NCBI GenBank assembly: GCA_035041965.1
Contig: JAPYMA010000341.1
Location: 180,626-244,625, forward strand
DNA: 64,000 nucleotides
Source of the DNA: Anisakis pegreffii
Taxonomy: Eukaryota > Nematoda > Chromadorea > Rhabditida > Anisakidae
Reading direction: 5' to 3'
The translations under genes and the position numbers were made by a program. This document shows positions 53,501 to 64,000 of this stretch, piece by piece (the stretch's first letter is position 1; every line of letters starts with the position of its first letter). Below the pieces are notes generated by a model. That model was not told the DNA's origin, did not search any database, and was given only the letters and a program-made list of their open reading frames with translations.

Positions 53501-54344
53501 GTTGCAGTTCACGAACTTTCGTTAGGTCATTCGACGCTAACGCATCCAAATACTCCTTTTGTGCCTGCAGTTATCACAACTTTGCTCGCTAAAGTCGTAT
53601 TTGCATCGTGAAATTTTTAAAATTAGAACATCTCTGATCGATTATTTGCACGGAATACTTCAGGTGTTTCACACCAATACTCCACGAAAATTTTCACTTC
53701 CACATCGAAAATTCGACTAATTGTAAGATCCGCTACTGAGAACATGCGAATCATGCGAATGCTAGCTGCATGAGTGATTGCTTTAGTACGCTAATCAGCT
53801 CAGATGCAGATTCAGATTCTTTTTTGGAATGGAAACAAACTTTAGTGAATTACGCAGCCCATAATTATCATCGACTAGAAAAATTATTGTGGATAAATTT
53901 ATGCGAGTTTATTTCTTTACCGACAGAAACCGAATTTGTATTCACAGTAAAATGTTGCACACAGAATAAATCGGAACGAAAAATGAAATAAAAATCACCT
54001 TTAATTTGGGTAACTCAGGAAAATAGTCACGAACGATGATGTCTTGCAACTTGCCCAAATACTCCTCTTCAGGCAGAACCACACGCACCTCTTTCACCGT
54101 TTTCAACGTCTTCACACCCAGTTTCACCATCTAAAATGTGCGCATTCGATAAACTCCTGACACACTCAGAACAGACACTGAATTCAGCAGATTCCTTCAA
54201 ATGGCTAATATTCAACTGAAGACTCAAATCTTCCGCAAAAAATACCTTTCCACTATTGACAGAACTCGGTACCACAGGTAACTTGTCACTTTTATCAATC
54301 TCATCCAATATGGTTAACTCGCTTCCATTCGGACTCTCCGTCAT
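50528..54344 (-). CDS. ESS2: splicing factor ESS2 (DGCR14/Es2), copy 1
   Basis: Ten exons on minus: 54246-54344, 53999-54130, 53283-53564, 52698-52953, 52360-52535, 52072-52222, 51694-51806, 51325-51434, 51087-51233 and 50528-50762. All phases fit and the product is 566 residues (human 476). ESS2 is a nuclear protein of the late spliceosome. Family marks in order: EEEYLGKLQDIIVRDYFPEL (about 50-70), AQKEYLDAL, YLNKFTSEDNASFDEL, WMYEAEEKHNQK, WTYQARNAVLF, TPSPAPG, PFMTWGEIEGTPFRLD, ALKASYTPSPTR, SITDNLL and a final VDFF. The ATG at 54344 is the first in frame with homology after it. It differs from copy 2 by Leu instead of Ile at residue 10. Transcription runs away from the palindrome centre. 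Confidence 0.95.
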
Positions 54345-56406
54345 TTTCTTCAAATCGTATTTTATAAGATTTAAATCAAAAATTCACACGATTTACAGTT
54401 CATTTAAGCGATTTTGATGTGCGTGGCTGACGTTCTGGGAAGAGGGAATCACCTCGGATCGAGAGCGAACGTGCTATTCGGGAGCTTCTGAACCAGAATC
54501 CAGGATCGAATATTAATGATAACCAATGCTAAACATTTTGTGCAGCAAATGCCTATCAATTTAGGGACTCGCTATGGCACTCAATTAATTTTGCTCATTC
54601 AACACCGGCAAAGCACTGACGCGAAAAACTTTTCTTGACCAGTCAAATTGTGAAACTGACGGCACTCTTTCACCCAAAAATGGCTAACACAGAAAATCAT
54701 TTAGTTCATAAATTTGGTACTCAAATGAAACCATACGCACTGAGCGCTACTCACATACCTAGAATATACTCACGAGCGATTATTGAATTCTGATCCTCAT
54801 TTCCACGAAATTCAACAATTAATTTTCATCAGACATTTTCTTGATGATACCATTAAAAGAAAGATATAAACTGCATCGATTCAAACGATTTGCGATAAGA
54901 ACCCTCTTCCATCGAAAACGTTTCATTCATCTTCAAAGCACACAAAATGAACTCTGATTAATTAGCAACAACAAATTTATTGTTTCAGCACACAAACATT
55001 ACATCAAATACAAAAAGAGAAATTTATAATTCAACTGCAAATTATTCGTAAAAACAACAACATTCTTAATAAAAATAATCATAATAACAATAATAATAAT
55101 AATAACAATAAAAGAAGTAACAGTGCGAAGGAAAACTCTCTGAAACGTGGCACTGTTTTGTAGTTAGGTTTGACACTGATACTTACATGTCCATACAAAT
55201 GTTTAATGAATCCCAAGGAAATTGAATGTTTCCGTTTCATTTTTCGAAACATACATCTCAAAAGAAAACCACCGCAATTCGAATGTGGCACTTACGCGAA
55301 CTGAAATCAACTCATTTCACTATTCGGCTTTCATATGTCTTCTCTCCTCTTTTCGATGCCCTCATCTAATACACAAAAATAAACAATACAAAATAATAAG
55401 ATAATATCTCTATCGCCCAACTCAATTCAACACTCACGTCGTCAAAGCAGTATTCAATAATATACTTTTACAATCGAATCATTTCAACCGATTGAATTCT
55501 GGTCAAATCAAATCATGAAACAACATCCAATTTTTAATCCGAAAATTTTTGTGCAAATGATTGATTCATTCAGTTTTATCGCCCTTTACGACCAGTTGAT
55601 TAATCGCTAATATAATGCTCTCAAGTCACTTGCATAAGTTTCAGCCTCAACCGCTCGACTGAAGACTTAGGATTACTCTCCGAAATCGGTTCAAGTTAGA
55701 TTTGGCTCCACTGATTGCCTATAATGGAAGTGCTTCGGATGTATACATCACGAACGTTTCATCACTAATTGAAGAAAACAGTGCAGAAGGGAAGGTAGAG
55801 TGCGTTGCATTGTGAACGATATACAAAATAACTGATCAATTAGCTGAATGATTAATCAAACTGACTTGATAAAGAGAGAAACATTTGAGCAAAACCTTAT
55901 GGAACACACACAAACAATATAAAACGCAACAAAAAGCGACCGCTTCAAAAACAATCTCAAGAGTGCAAAGATTCTTATTGCTAGGTTTAGCCTGGACTTA
56001 TGGCAAGACTCAACCAGTTTGAACTACTTCAACTTGACTCTAGTTAAGCAGTGATAATCATTTCACCAGTTGACACTATCACTTACTTTCTTTTGGGTTG
56101 CAGCGCTTGGTTATCATAGACGAAAACGAATGCAATTCAGAAGTTCGATAAAATTCATTTTCAATACACTTACATCCCTCCTAAAATTGACTTCGAAACT
56201 CACGCAAAGATTCAATTAAGACTGAACTATTTTTTGGTGAGATGTCGGTGAACAAACGAATACTATACTTAAAACAAATAAACGAACCAACTAAAAACAA
56301 TCGTTAATAAATTGCGATCACTCAAATGACTGAATAAAGACGATAAAACGATCAAGCATTCATAATATCATCAGAAACATCGAAAATTATAGCAATCACA
56401 CACGTG
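54345..56406. promoter_or_regulatory. 5' flank of ESS2 copy 1 within the palindrome
   Basis: This upstream region must hold the promoter of the left ESS2 copy. No core element was pinpointed. It includes an AAT-rich microsatellite at about 55072-55113 that reads as poly-Leu on minus. A small apparent exon-like frame at 55079-55291 is explained by that repeat. Confidence 0.4.
55072..55113. repeat. AAT microsatellite, left arm
   Basis: An AAT/AAC run repeated in mirror image at about 57746-57787. It yields an artificial leucine run on minus. Confidence 0.8.
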
Positions 56407-56452
56407 ACAATAATATAATAATGCCGGCATTAGCTATATTCAATTCCGTGTC
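56407..56452. other. central spacer of the palindrome
   Basis: The 46 bp not shared by the arms are flanked on both sides by CACGTG (56401-56406 and 56453-56458), where the mirrored sequence begins. The spacer contains ATAATAATGCCGGCATTAG with a GCCGGC palindrome. It is the hinge about which 15 kb is mirrored. Confidence 0.93.
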
Positions 56453-56458
56453 CACGTG

Positions 56459-58514
56459 TGTGATTGCTATAATTTTCGATGTTTCTGATGATATTATGAA
56501 TGCTTGATCGTTTTATCGTCTTTATTCAGTCATTTGAGTGATCGCAATTTATTAACGATTGTTTTTAGTTGGTTCGTTTATTTGTTTTAAGTATAGTATT
56601 CGTTTGTTCACCGACATCTCACCAAAAAATAGTTCAGTCTTAATTGAATCTTTGTGTGAGTTTCGAAGTCAATTTTAGGAGGGATGTAAGTGTATTGAAA
56701 ATGAATTTTATCGAACTTCTGAATTGCATTCGTTTTCGTCTATGACAACCAAGCGCTCCAACCCAAAAGAAAGATCGTGATAGTGTCAACTGGTGAAATG
56801 ATTATCACTGCTTAACTAGAGTCAAGTTGAAGTAGTTCAAACTGGTTGAGTCTTGCCATAAGTCCAGGCTAAACCTAGCAATAAGAATCTTTGCACTCTT
56901 GAGATTGTTTTTGAAGCGGTCGCTTTTTGTTGCGTTTTATATTGTTTGTGTGTGTTCCATAAGGTTTTGCTCAAATGTTTCTCTCTTTATCAAGTCAGTT
57001 TGATTAATCATTCAGCTAATTGATCAGTTATTTTGTATATCGTTCACAATGCAACGCACTCTACCTTCCCTTCTGCACTGTTTTCTTCAATTAGTGATGA
57101 AACGTTCGTAATGTATACATCCGAAGCACTTCCATTATAGGCAATCAGTGGAGCCAAATCTAACTTGAACCGATTTCGGAGAGTAATCCTAAGTCTTCAG
57201 TCGAGCGGTTGAGGCTGAAACTTATGCAAGTGACTTGAGAGCATTATATTAGCGATTAATCAACTGGTCGTAAAGGGCGATAAAACTGAATGAATCAATC
57301 ATTTGCACAAAAATTTTCGGATTAAAAATTGGATGTTGTTTCATGATTTGATTTGACCAGAATTCAATCGGTTGAAATGATTCGATTGTAAAAGTATATT
57401 ATTGAATACTGCTTTGACGACGTGAGTGTTGAATTGAGTTGGGCGATAGAGATATTATCTTATTATTTTGTATTGTTTATTTTTGTGTATTAGATGAGGG
57501 CATCGAAAAGAGGAGAGAAGACATATGAAAGCCGAATAGTGAAATGAGTTGATTTCAGTTCGCGTAAGTGCCACATTCGAATTGCGGTGGTTTTCTTTTG
57601 AGATGTATGTTTCGAAAAATGAAACGGAAACATTCAATTTCCTTGGGATTCATTAAACATTTGTATGGACATGTAAGTATCAGTGTCAAACCTAACTACA
57701 AAACAGTGCCACGTTTCAGAGAGTTTTCCTTCGCACTGTTACTTCTTTTATTGTTATTATTATTATTATTGTTATTATGATTATTTTTATTAAGAATGTT
57801 GTTGTTTTTACGAATAATTTGCAGTTGAATTATAAATTTCTCTTTTTGTATTTGATGTAATGTTTGTGTGCTGAAACAATAAATTTGTTGTTGCTAATTA
57901 ATCAGAGTTCATTTTGTGTGCTTTGAAGATGAATGAAACGTTTTCGATGGAAGAGGGTTCTTATCGCAAATCGTTTGAATCGATGCAGTTTATACCTTTC
58001 TTTTAATGGTATCATCAAGAAAATGTCTGATGAAAATTAATTGTTCAATTTCGTGGAAATGAGGATCAGAATTCAATAATCGCTCGTGAGTATATTCTAG
58101 GTATGTGAGTAGCGCTCAGTGCGTATGGTTTCATTTGAGTACCAAATTTATGAACTAAATGATTTTCTGTGTTAGCCATTTTTGGGTGAAAGAGTGCCGT
58201 CAGTTTCACAATTTGACTGGTCAAGAAAAGTTTTTCGCGTCAGTGCTTTGCCGGTGTTGAATGAGCAAAATTAATTGAGTGCCATAGCGAGTCCCTAAAT
58301 TGATAGGCATTTGCTGCACAAAATGTTTAGCATTGGTTATCATTAATATTCGATCCTGGATTCTGGTTCAGAAGCTCCCGAATAGCACGTTCGCTCTCGA
58401 TCCGAGGTGATTCCCTCTTCCCAGAACGTCAGCCACGCACATCAAAATCGCTTAAATGAACTGTAAATCGTGTGAATTTTTGATTTAAATCTTATAAAAT
58501 ACGATTTGAAGAAA
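56459..58514. promoter_or_regulatory. 5' flank of ESS2 copy 2 within the palindrome
   Basis: Mirror of 54345-56406. Together the two flanks make a head-to-head intergenic region of 4.17 kb between the two ESS2 start codons. No TATA box or initiator was singled out. It contains the mirrored AAT microsatellite at about 57746-57787. Confidence 0.4.
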
Positions 58515-61500
58515 ATGACGGAGAGTCCGAATGGAAGCGAGATAACCATATTGGATGAGATTGATAAAAGTGACAAGTTACCTGTGGTACCGAGTTCTGT
58601 CAATAGTGGAAAGGTATTTTTTGCGGAAGATTTGAGTCTTCAGTTGAATATTAGCCATTTGAAGGAATCTGCTGAATTCAGTGTCTGTTCTGAGTGTGTC
58701 AGGAGTTTATCGAATGCGCACATTTTAGATGGTGAAACTGGGTGTGAAGACGTTGAAAACGGTGAAAGAGGTGCGTGTGGTTCTGCCTGAAGAGGAGTAT
58801 TTGGGCAAGTTGCAAGACATCATCGTTCGTGACTATTTTCCTGAGTTACCCAAATTAAAGGTGATTTTTATTTCATTTTTCGTTCCGATTTATTCTGTGT
58901 GCAACATTTTACTGTGAATACAAATTCGGTTTCTGTCGGTAAAGAAATAAACTCGCATAAATTTATCCACAATAATTTTTCTAGTCGATGATAATTATGG
59001 GCTGCGTAATTCACTAAAGTTTGTTTCCATTCCAAAAAAAGAATCTGAATCTGCATCTGAGCTGATTAGCGTACTAAAGCAATCACTCATGCAGCTAGCA
59101 TTCGCATGATTCGCATGATCTCAGTAGCGGATCTTACAACTAGTCGAATTTTCGATGTGGAAGTGAAAATTTTCGTAGAGTATTGGTGTGAAACACCTGA
59201 AGTATTCCGTGCAAATAATCGATCAGAGATGTTTTAATTTTAAAAATTTCACGATGCAAATACGACTTTAGCGAGCAAAGTTGTGATAACTGCAGGCACA
59301 AAAGGAGTATTTGGATGCGTTAGCGTCGAATGACCTAACGAAAGTTCGTGAACTGCAACTGCGATACAGCATGAAGAGAACCACCGATCGACGCACCTCT
59401 CCGATGACTGCCCGACGAACGCCGAAGGTGTTTGACGCGGACGAAGAGGAATTCGACGAGCACGGAGACGAGTTGGATGGTGAAACGCCAGGACCTGCTG
59501 GTGCACAACAGAGTAGACCTGAAACGATCACCGACTCACAACGAAGTGATCTTTGTAATCGAATGGGCGATAATGAGGTATTTTATATATTTCTGATTTG
59601 TATCATTCATTTCATTTCACATAATTTCACATTTTTAGTGGTATTTTGAAAGATTTTCTCTACTTTTCATTGATATGAAACATTTTCAATGAGCGAATTC
59701 GTGCAAATTTTCTCCTCTTCCGTTGTTGCTTAGGAGCTCTGATTCAATTTGATTATTGTTAGTGTATGAGTGTTCAGTAGGAATGGTTGGAAAGTGATAT
59801 GTAAAGAGTGAGTAATCAGTTTGAATATTTGTTGATAGTGGTGAGTGATTTGAACACGTAGTCGTGATTATTGAATTCAAATGAATTGATATTGGACGAA
59901 TTTCAGGTGAGTAGAAAGAAGAAGAAAAACGATGAAGATGCGTTGACGATCGATTCGTATTTGAATAAGTTTACGAGTGAGGATAACGCATCGTTTGACG
60001 AGTTGACTGAGATGAACGCTAGGAAGGAACGATTGCGGAATGCGTGGATGTATGAGGCCGAAGAGAAGCACAATCAGAAAATGGTGACCCGAGGCACAAA
60101 CGAACCACTCAAAGCGGCCGATGAACAACTGATGATTGCGATTGCACCTGGGGCGAGTGAAGGTTAGTGAGGGAAAATTGAGAGGTTTTCAGTTGAATTC
60201 GGAGTTTTGCTGCAGATATCGGTGGAAAAATTGCATTTGAAAGCGCAGTGATGAATTGCGAGCAAATTGGGAAATGTTTGGGAAATTGTTGATCGATGCG
60301 GAGATTGAATGCGAATAATTTCAGCGAGACCAAAAGAGTTGGATAATTGGACGTATCAAGCACGAAATGCGGTGCTGTTCGACATCGAAGAGAAGCCGTT
60401 GACCATGCAAGAGCATTTCGAGAGACAAAAGATGAATCAACGACAGATCAATAAACAAGCGACTCGATTCACCGAGGATGCATACCCGCATTCTCGTCCA
60501 GTATGTGAATTTGCGTGCAGCAAATTTTTTCGTTTTCCCATTTGCTTTGATACTTTTTTTGGTATTTTTAATGGAGTACGAACTGTTTCTCAAAAAATCA
60601 CAATTGATCAGTGGAGAATACGATGGATTGAGTGCAGAAATCATATAGTCAACTTCAGAATTCAATGCAACGCGCGTCAATACTGAGTTCGTCGAATCAG
60701 CCCGGAAAAGTGGATATTAGTGGTCAAGAAATTAATCAAGGAAAACACGGCGATTTCGATCTTGTCGTTACACCGTCACCTGCACCTGGTATTTAATTGT
60801 TTGCATCAGTGATAGTAATACTGATGGTATTAATGACAGTAGTAGTGAGATTGTTCATCAGAGTAATTTTAACTGTGGATTTTTAATGTGATATTTTTCA
60901 TCGTGTTTGAGTTGAGTTGGTTTCGATTTCAGTTCGAGTGCAGTTGGAGAAATTGATATTGTGATAAAAATCACAAAACGAATCATTTTGAATTGGATTG
61001 GAAAAGCAGTGGTTTATTCCAGAGAATGCAACATCTGATAGCGTTTTTTTCAGGAGTAGACGATTCTCCATTCATGACTTGGGGTGAGATTGAAGGGACG
61101 CCATTCCGACTGGATGCATCTGACATGCCAATGACTGGAGCTGACGGTAATGCTCCCACTTTTAAGGTTAGTCTTTTGAATTCTGTCATCATGGGAAGCC
61201 TTCATTTTGTAATGTTATTTTTTAATCGCAAAAATGTGTTTCTGATTGCGATTGAAGAACGTTTATTTAAAAAAAACTCTTCTACTATCTCTTGTAAATT
61301 AATGGTAAGCTGATGATGCATGATTTTATGTTTCATCGGTCAAATTTTGGAATAGTTGCATGCAAATATGCTTAAGATGCGTGCAGTTGAATTTTTTAAA
61401 TGAAATGTGACTGAATGAAATTTAGATACCTGAGGTACCGATCCGAGAGAAGATTGCGCAAGAAATGACCGAAACAATAGCGAAACGATATCGTGATAAG

Positions 61501-62332
61501 AGAAAGGCAGCCATACGACAAATTGAAAAACATGCGTAAGTTTTTGGTGCTGATTTGTGTTTGATTCTGCCACTTGTTGTGAATACATTGCTTTGATCAC
61601 ATTTTTGACGGTTTGTTTAATTTGAGGAGGACACCTCGATTCGGATCGACACACAGCACTGATCGCCTGTTGTCGATGTCACCTGCAGCAATGCGTCTTG
61701 CGACGAAGGGACTTGGAATACGACTCAATTCAGACAAGGCTCTCAAAGCCAGTTATACACCGTCACCAACAAGGTATATTTTGGAATATTCTTAAAATCA
61801 ATACGTTTTTTTAGGCGATATCCAGGTTTCTGCGGAAATCTTATTGCTAATTTTGATCTAATTGTTGTTGACACTATCCTGCTCTGCTTCTTATCCTCCT
61901 TTGTAATCTGTCTTCGAATTTTATCCAGCTCTGCTCATTATTTTTTGAATTTTCGCAGTCTGTTTAAGAATTTATCGGTCTTTTCCTGACTTTAAAGCGT
62001 TATCCAAATTTGATAATATAAATGTGCGATAAGTATTTCAGTATTTCTTTGTGGGCAAGTGAAAGTTATGTCGTGAATTGATCGAAATAATTTTCAGAAC
62101 ACCGTCGACTCCTTTATCCACTTTGCACACGCCTTCATCGTCGTTGGTTCTACGCAAAGCACCGTCAACTTCGCGTCGTGATGTTCAGTCGTCAAGTCCG
62201 TTGATCACAGATAATTCAATAACGGATAATTTACTCAATTTCGCTGTTACATCCACAACTCAACAACAGAAGCAATCTTCAGAACCAGAAACAGAAGGAA
62301 AGAGTCGACCTTCAGCTGTGGATTTCTTTTGA
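58515..62332 (+). CDS. ESS2: splicing factor ESS2 (DGCR14/Es2), copy 2
   Basis: Ten plus-strand exons: 58515-58613, 58729-58860, 59296-59577, 59907-60162, 60325-60500, 60638-60788, 61054-61166, 61426-61535, 61627-61773 and 62098-62332. They give 566 residues with intact frame and canonical GT-AG sites. Domain marks are those of copy 1 (TSEDNASF, MTWGEIEGTPFRLD, ASYTPSPTR, SITDNLL, VDFF end). The only residue change noticed is Ile for Leu at position 10 (ATA versus TTA). An upstream in-frame TTG (58506) is not taken as the start because ATG 58515 follows at once. Exon 9 has two possible acceptors three bases apart (61627 or 61630), changing one Arg. A polyadenylation-like AATAAA lies near 62895. 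Role: late spliceosome (C-complex) component in nuclei. Confidence 0.95.
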
Positions 62333-63507
62333 TTTCATTCGTTTGTTTTTTGTAAAAAATAACAAATATATGGTTATGGAAATATGATTACCTATTTTTA
62401 CGTGTTGTTTGGAGATGTTTATTTTTGTATATAATGTGTGATTCGAGTGGAGAGAATTTTAATGTTTGTGAATGATAAAACAAAAATGAAATTGATTGAT
62501 TGGAACGCATCTGAAATCATTCGCGATTATTTACATGTTGATGCGTCGTCAGATTCGAATGAATTGCAAAAGCTCATTCGTAAATGTTCATATTGAATGA
62601 AAGACATCGGTTGTGGAAATTGATTTTGTTTTGAATTTTAAAATGTCAAGAAGCAGTGACTGTAACATTTGTATTGTGATGTTGCTTGAAGCAATTTAAA
62701 CGATGATTGTTCAGTTAATACTGTTGTTTGACAAGTTCCAGTTGTACAGCTTATCGTTACCTACGGTTTATTTTTTTCGGTTTTTGTTATTTACGGTTAC
62801 CTTACGTACCTGCGATTTCGACATTTTTTGTTTAAAATATGCGGTTATAACTTTTGTTGGGTTGAATTGATTGACTATGATGTAAATTGTATTCAATAAA
62901 TAATGATTTTAATACGAAAAATTACTTCGACTCTAATAAACATTCGGTTGGTTCATTCTTTAAGACGACGAGTACGTATGCAATATTAATTCAGTCATTC
63001 ATTCGATGAATTGACCGATCGTTCGTATTGTGGAAACGGTTCTGATGGTAGTGTCAAACGCCGAGACGTTGATAATGGTTTTTAAATGAATTTTGCGTGT
63101 TGATGCGCTACTTCCTTCGGCAATACTCTGCGTCAAATATTGTGGTTTGAATTTCTACCACGGTAATGCACATTATTGAGTTACGCAATCTCAATTTTTT
63201 GATATTTCCATTAATGTTTCAAATTGGTGTTTTACGGAAAAATTTGTGATATTGGTACACCACTCGGTTTCATGCAAAAGTTTCCTCCGCGAACGGGTAA
63301 GTTTTGCTCGGAATCGAGTGGTGTACCAATATGATTAATTTTGTGAACCTGAGCCAGGCTATGATCCGGCTTATATTTATTATCCAATTATCTGGAAAAT
63401 TTTGTGTTAAACGAATCAAATTCGTAATCCGATGCAATTTGATTTCTGCTGCAAAGATCGGAGCAATTGAAAGTAATGGTGCTTCAAGCGTAAACGGGTA
63501 TACGATG
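62333..63507. other. palindrome right arm, 3' flank of ESS2 copy 2
   Basis: Non-coding mirror of 49353-50527. It contains the AATAAA near 62895 and the hairpin element at 63249-63332. The open frames on both strands around 63270-63594 are not supported as genes. Confidence 0.4.
63249..63332. mobile_element. MITE-like hairpin element, right arm copy
   Basis: Same 18-bp perfect terminal inverted repeats as at 49528-49611. The loop differs at three positions within five bases (CGGGTAAG here versus the complement CGAGAAAG of the left copy). No coding capacity. Confidence 0.55.
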
Positions 63508-63705
63508 TTATTTGACGACTGCAATTGCGCTGCGTATTGCGATGCGTTTTTGTATGGCATTAACGATTACATCTTGGTTGAGGTTGAGGATTAGTTGAGG
63601 AAGTTGGGAGGGGGGAGTTGAGGGAATAGTGGGGGAATGGGTGGTGGTCGTTTGACTGGTTGGGGATTGCGGGGGATTCGCGGATTTTCTACCAGATCGA
63701 GCCAT
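63508..63705 (-). CDS. short ORF, possible small protein, right copy
   Basis: Mirror of the 49155-49352 frame, 65 codons on minus from ATG 63705. Three residues differ from the left copy and all differences seen are amino-acid changing, which suggests weak or no constraint. Function unknown; it may not be a gene. Confidence 0.2.
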   Translation of the reverse strand: MARSGRKSANPPQSPTSQTTTTHSPTIPSTPPSQLPQLILNLNQDVIVNAIQKRIAIRSAIAVVK

Positions 63706-63941
63706 TTGTTCTGCATTCAGGGGCTAGTTGGTGGTGAGTGAGTGGGAGAGTGAGTTCAGTTTTTAGAGTTCATCTTATTGATGAGTCAAAGGATCCGTGT
63801 AAAATTATCGGATGGGTAGCCATTGGAAAGGTTTTTGTGTGGTGCGCTAACGTGTGGTTAAGTTGCTTGGCCCTGTCTGAGCATACATTGCTTCCCTGGT
63901 GATCTCCAAAGAAATTGAGTCATTTATGGTGTTTGCGCCAG

Positions 63942-64000
63942 TTAAACACCTACTCCATTGAACGAAGTGGGCTACCGTGCGTAAAAACTGAACGAAGTAC
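63942..64000. other. unique flank beyond the palindrome
   Basis: Here the sequence departs from the left-arm flank. A GAACGAAGT motif occurs twice, near 63960 and 63990, and could be the start of a tandem array or chance. Too short to interpret. Confidence 0.3.

Larger units (their letters stand above)
48919..56406 (+). repeat. left arm of a 15-kb palindrome
   Basis: Every feature here reappears reverse-complemented at 56453-63941. Paired coordinates sum to 112859 near the centre and to 112860 beyond about 53825, so across about 7.49 kb the net offset is one base, in a T-run (six T here, seven in the other arm). Outer homology stops abruptly at CTGGCGC (48919). Differences are few, sometimes clustered. 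The arm contains a full ESS2 gene, an 84-bp hairpin element and a short ORF at 49155. Confidence 0.97.
56453..63941 (-). repeat. right arm of the 15-kb palindrome
   Basis: Reverse complement of 48919-56406. Homology ends at GCGCCAG (63941); the next 59 bases to the window end are unrelated to the left flank. Examples of divergence: five substitutions within about 50 bp near 56745-56775 (including three adjacent), three within five bases near 63296-63300, and scattered single changes in the outer 600 bp. Confidence 0.97.

Noticed and set aside
52174..53611. Plus-strand frames of 80-120 codons and their mirrors
   Set aside because: Antisense or intron read-through of ESS2 exons; the ESS2 strand has homology and splice sites.
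55079..55291. 70-codon frame ending in a leucine run (mirror at 57568-57780)
   Set aside because: The leucines come from an AAT microsatellite and no splice or homology support exists; it lies in the ESS2 5' flank.

Overview
The window is AT-rich nuclear DNA of an animal. Genes are split by many GT-AG introns, intergenic and intronic DNA is abundant, and there are no operon-like ribosome sites. The recognised proteins (CDK12/13 kinase, ESS2/DGCR14 splicing factor, MPC1, coronin, an MPLKIP/TTDN1-like protein) are all eukaryotic. A nematode is my best guess from the general gene style, but nothing seen here proves it.

Layout. 1-5.7 kb: a probable last exon of a plus-strand gene running in from the left edge, a Pro-rich candidate first exon (3001-3178, +), and the first coding exon of coronin on the minus strand (5549-5737) whose remaining exons are not found. 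5.7-15 kb: gene-poor, with simple repeats and a decayed piggyBac-like transposase (about 7.3-7.9 kb). 15-25 kb: two diverged mitochondrial pyruvate carrier MPC1 genes, both minus, about 5.2 kb apart (16742-17524 and 22767-23763). They are flanked by two members of an unrecognised small hydrophobic family (15131-15338 minus; 24249-24649 plus). 26.6-28.0 kb: a three-exon MPLKIP/TTDN1-like gene on plus. 28-33.6 kb: nothing recognised. 33.6-44.0 kb: a 17-exon CDK12/13 gene on minus; every intron phase in my model fits. 44-48.9 kb: nothing recognised, microsatellites only.

48919-63941 is the striking part: a near-perfect palindrome with two arms of about 7.49 kb around a 46-bp spacer (56407-56452). 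Each arm carries a complete 10-exon ESS2 gene, so the two copies stand head to head, transcribed away from the centre. The arms differ at scattered and locally clustered bases and by one T-run indel, yet both ESS2 reading frames are intact and differ by one residue that I can see (Leu/Ile). This is either a true inverted duplication kept similar by recombination or a fold-back assembly/library artefact. The divergence argues somewhat against a simple artefact.

Functionally, CDK12 (RNA polymerase II CTD kinase), ESS2 (spliceosome) and the MPLKIP-like protein (transcription/RNA-linked in humans) all act in mRNA production; the clustering may be chance. The MPC1 pair would act in the mitochondrial inner membrane to import pyruvate.
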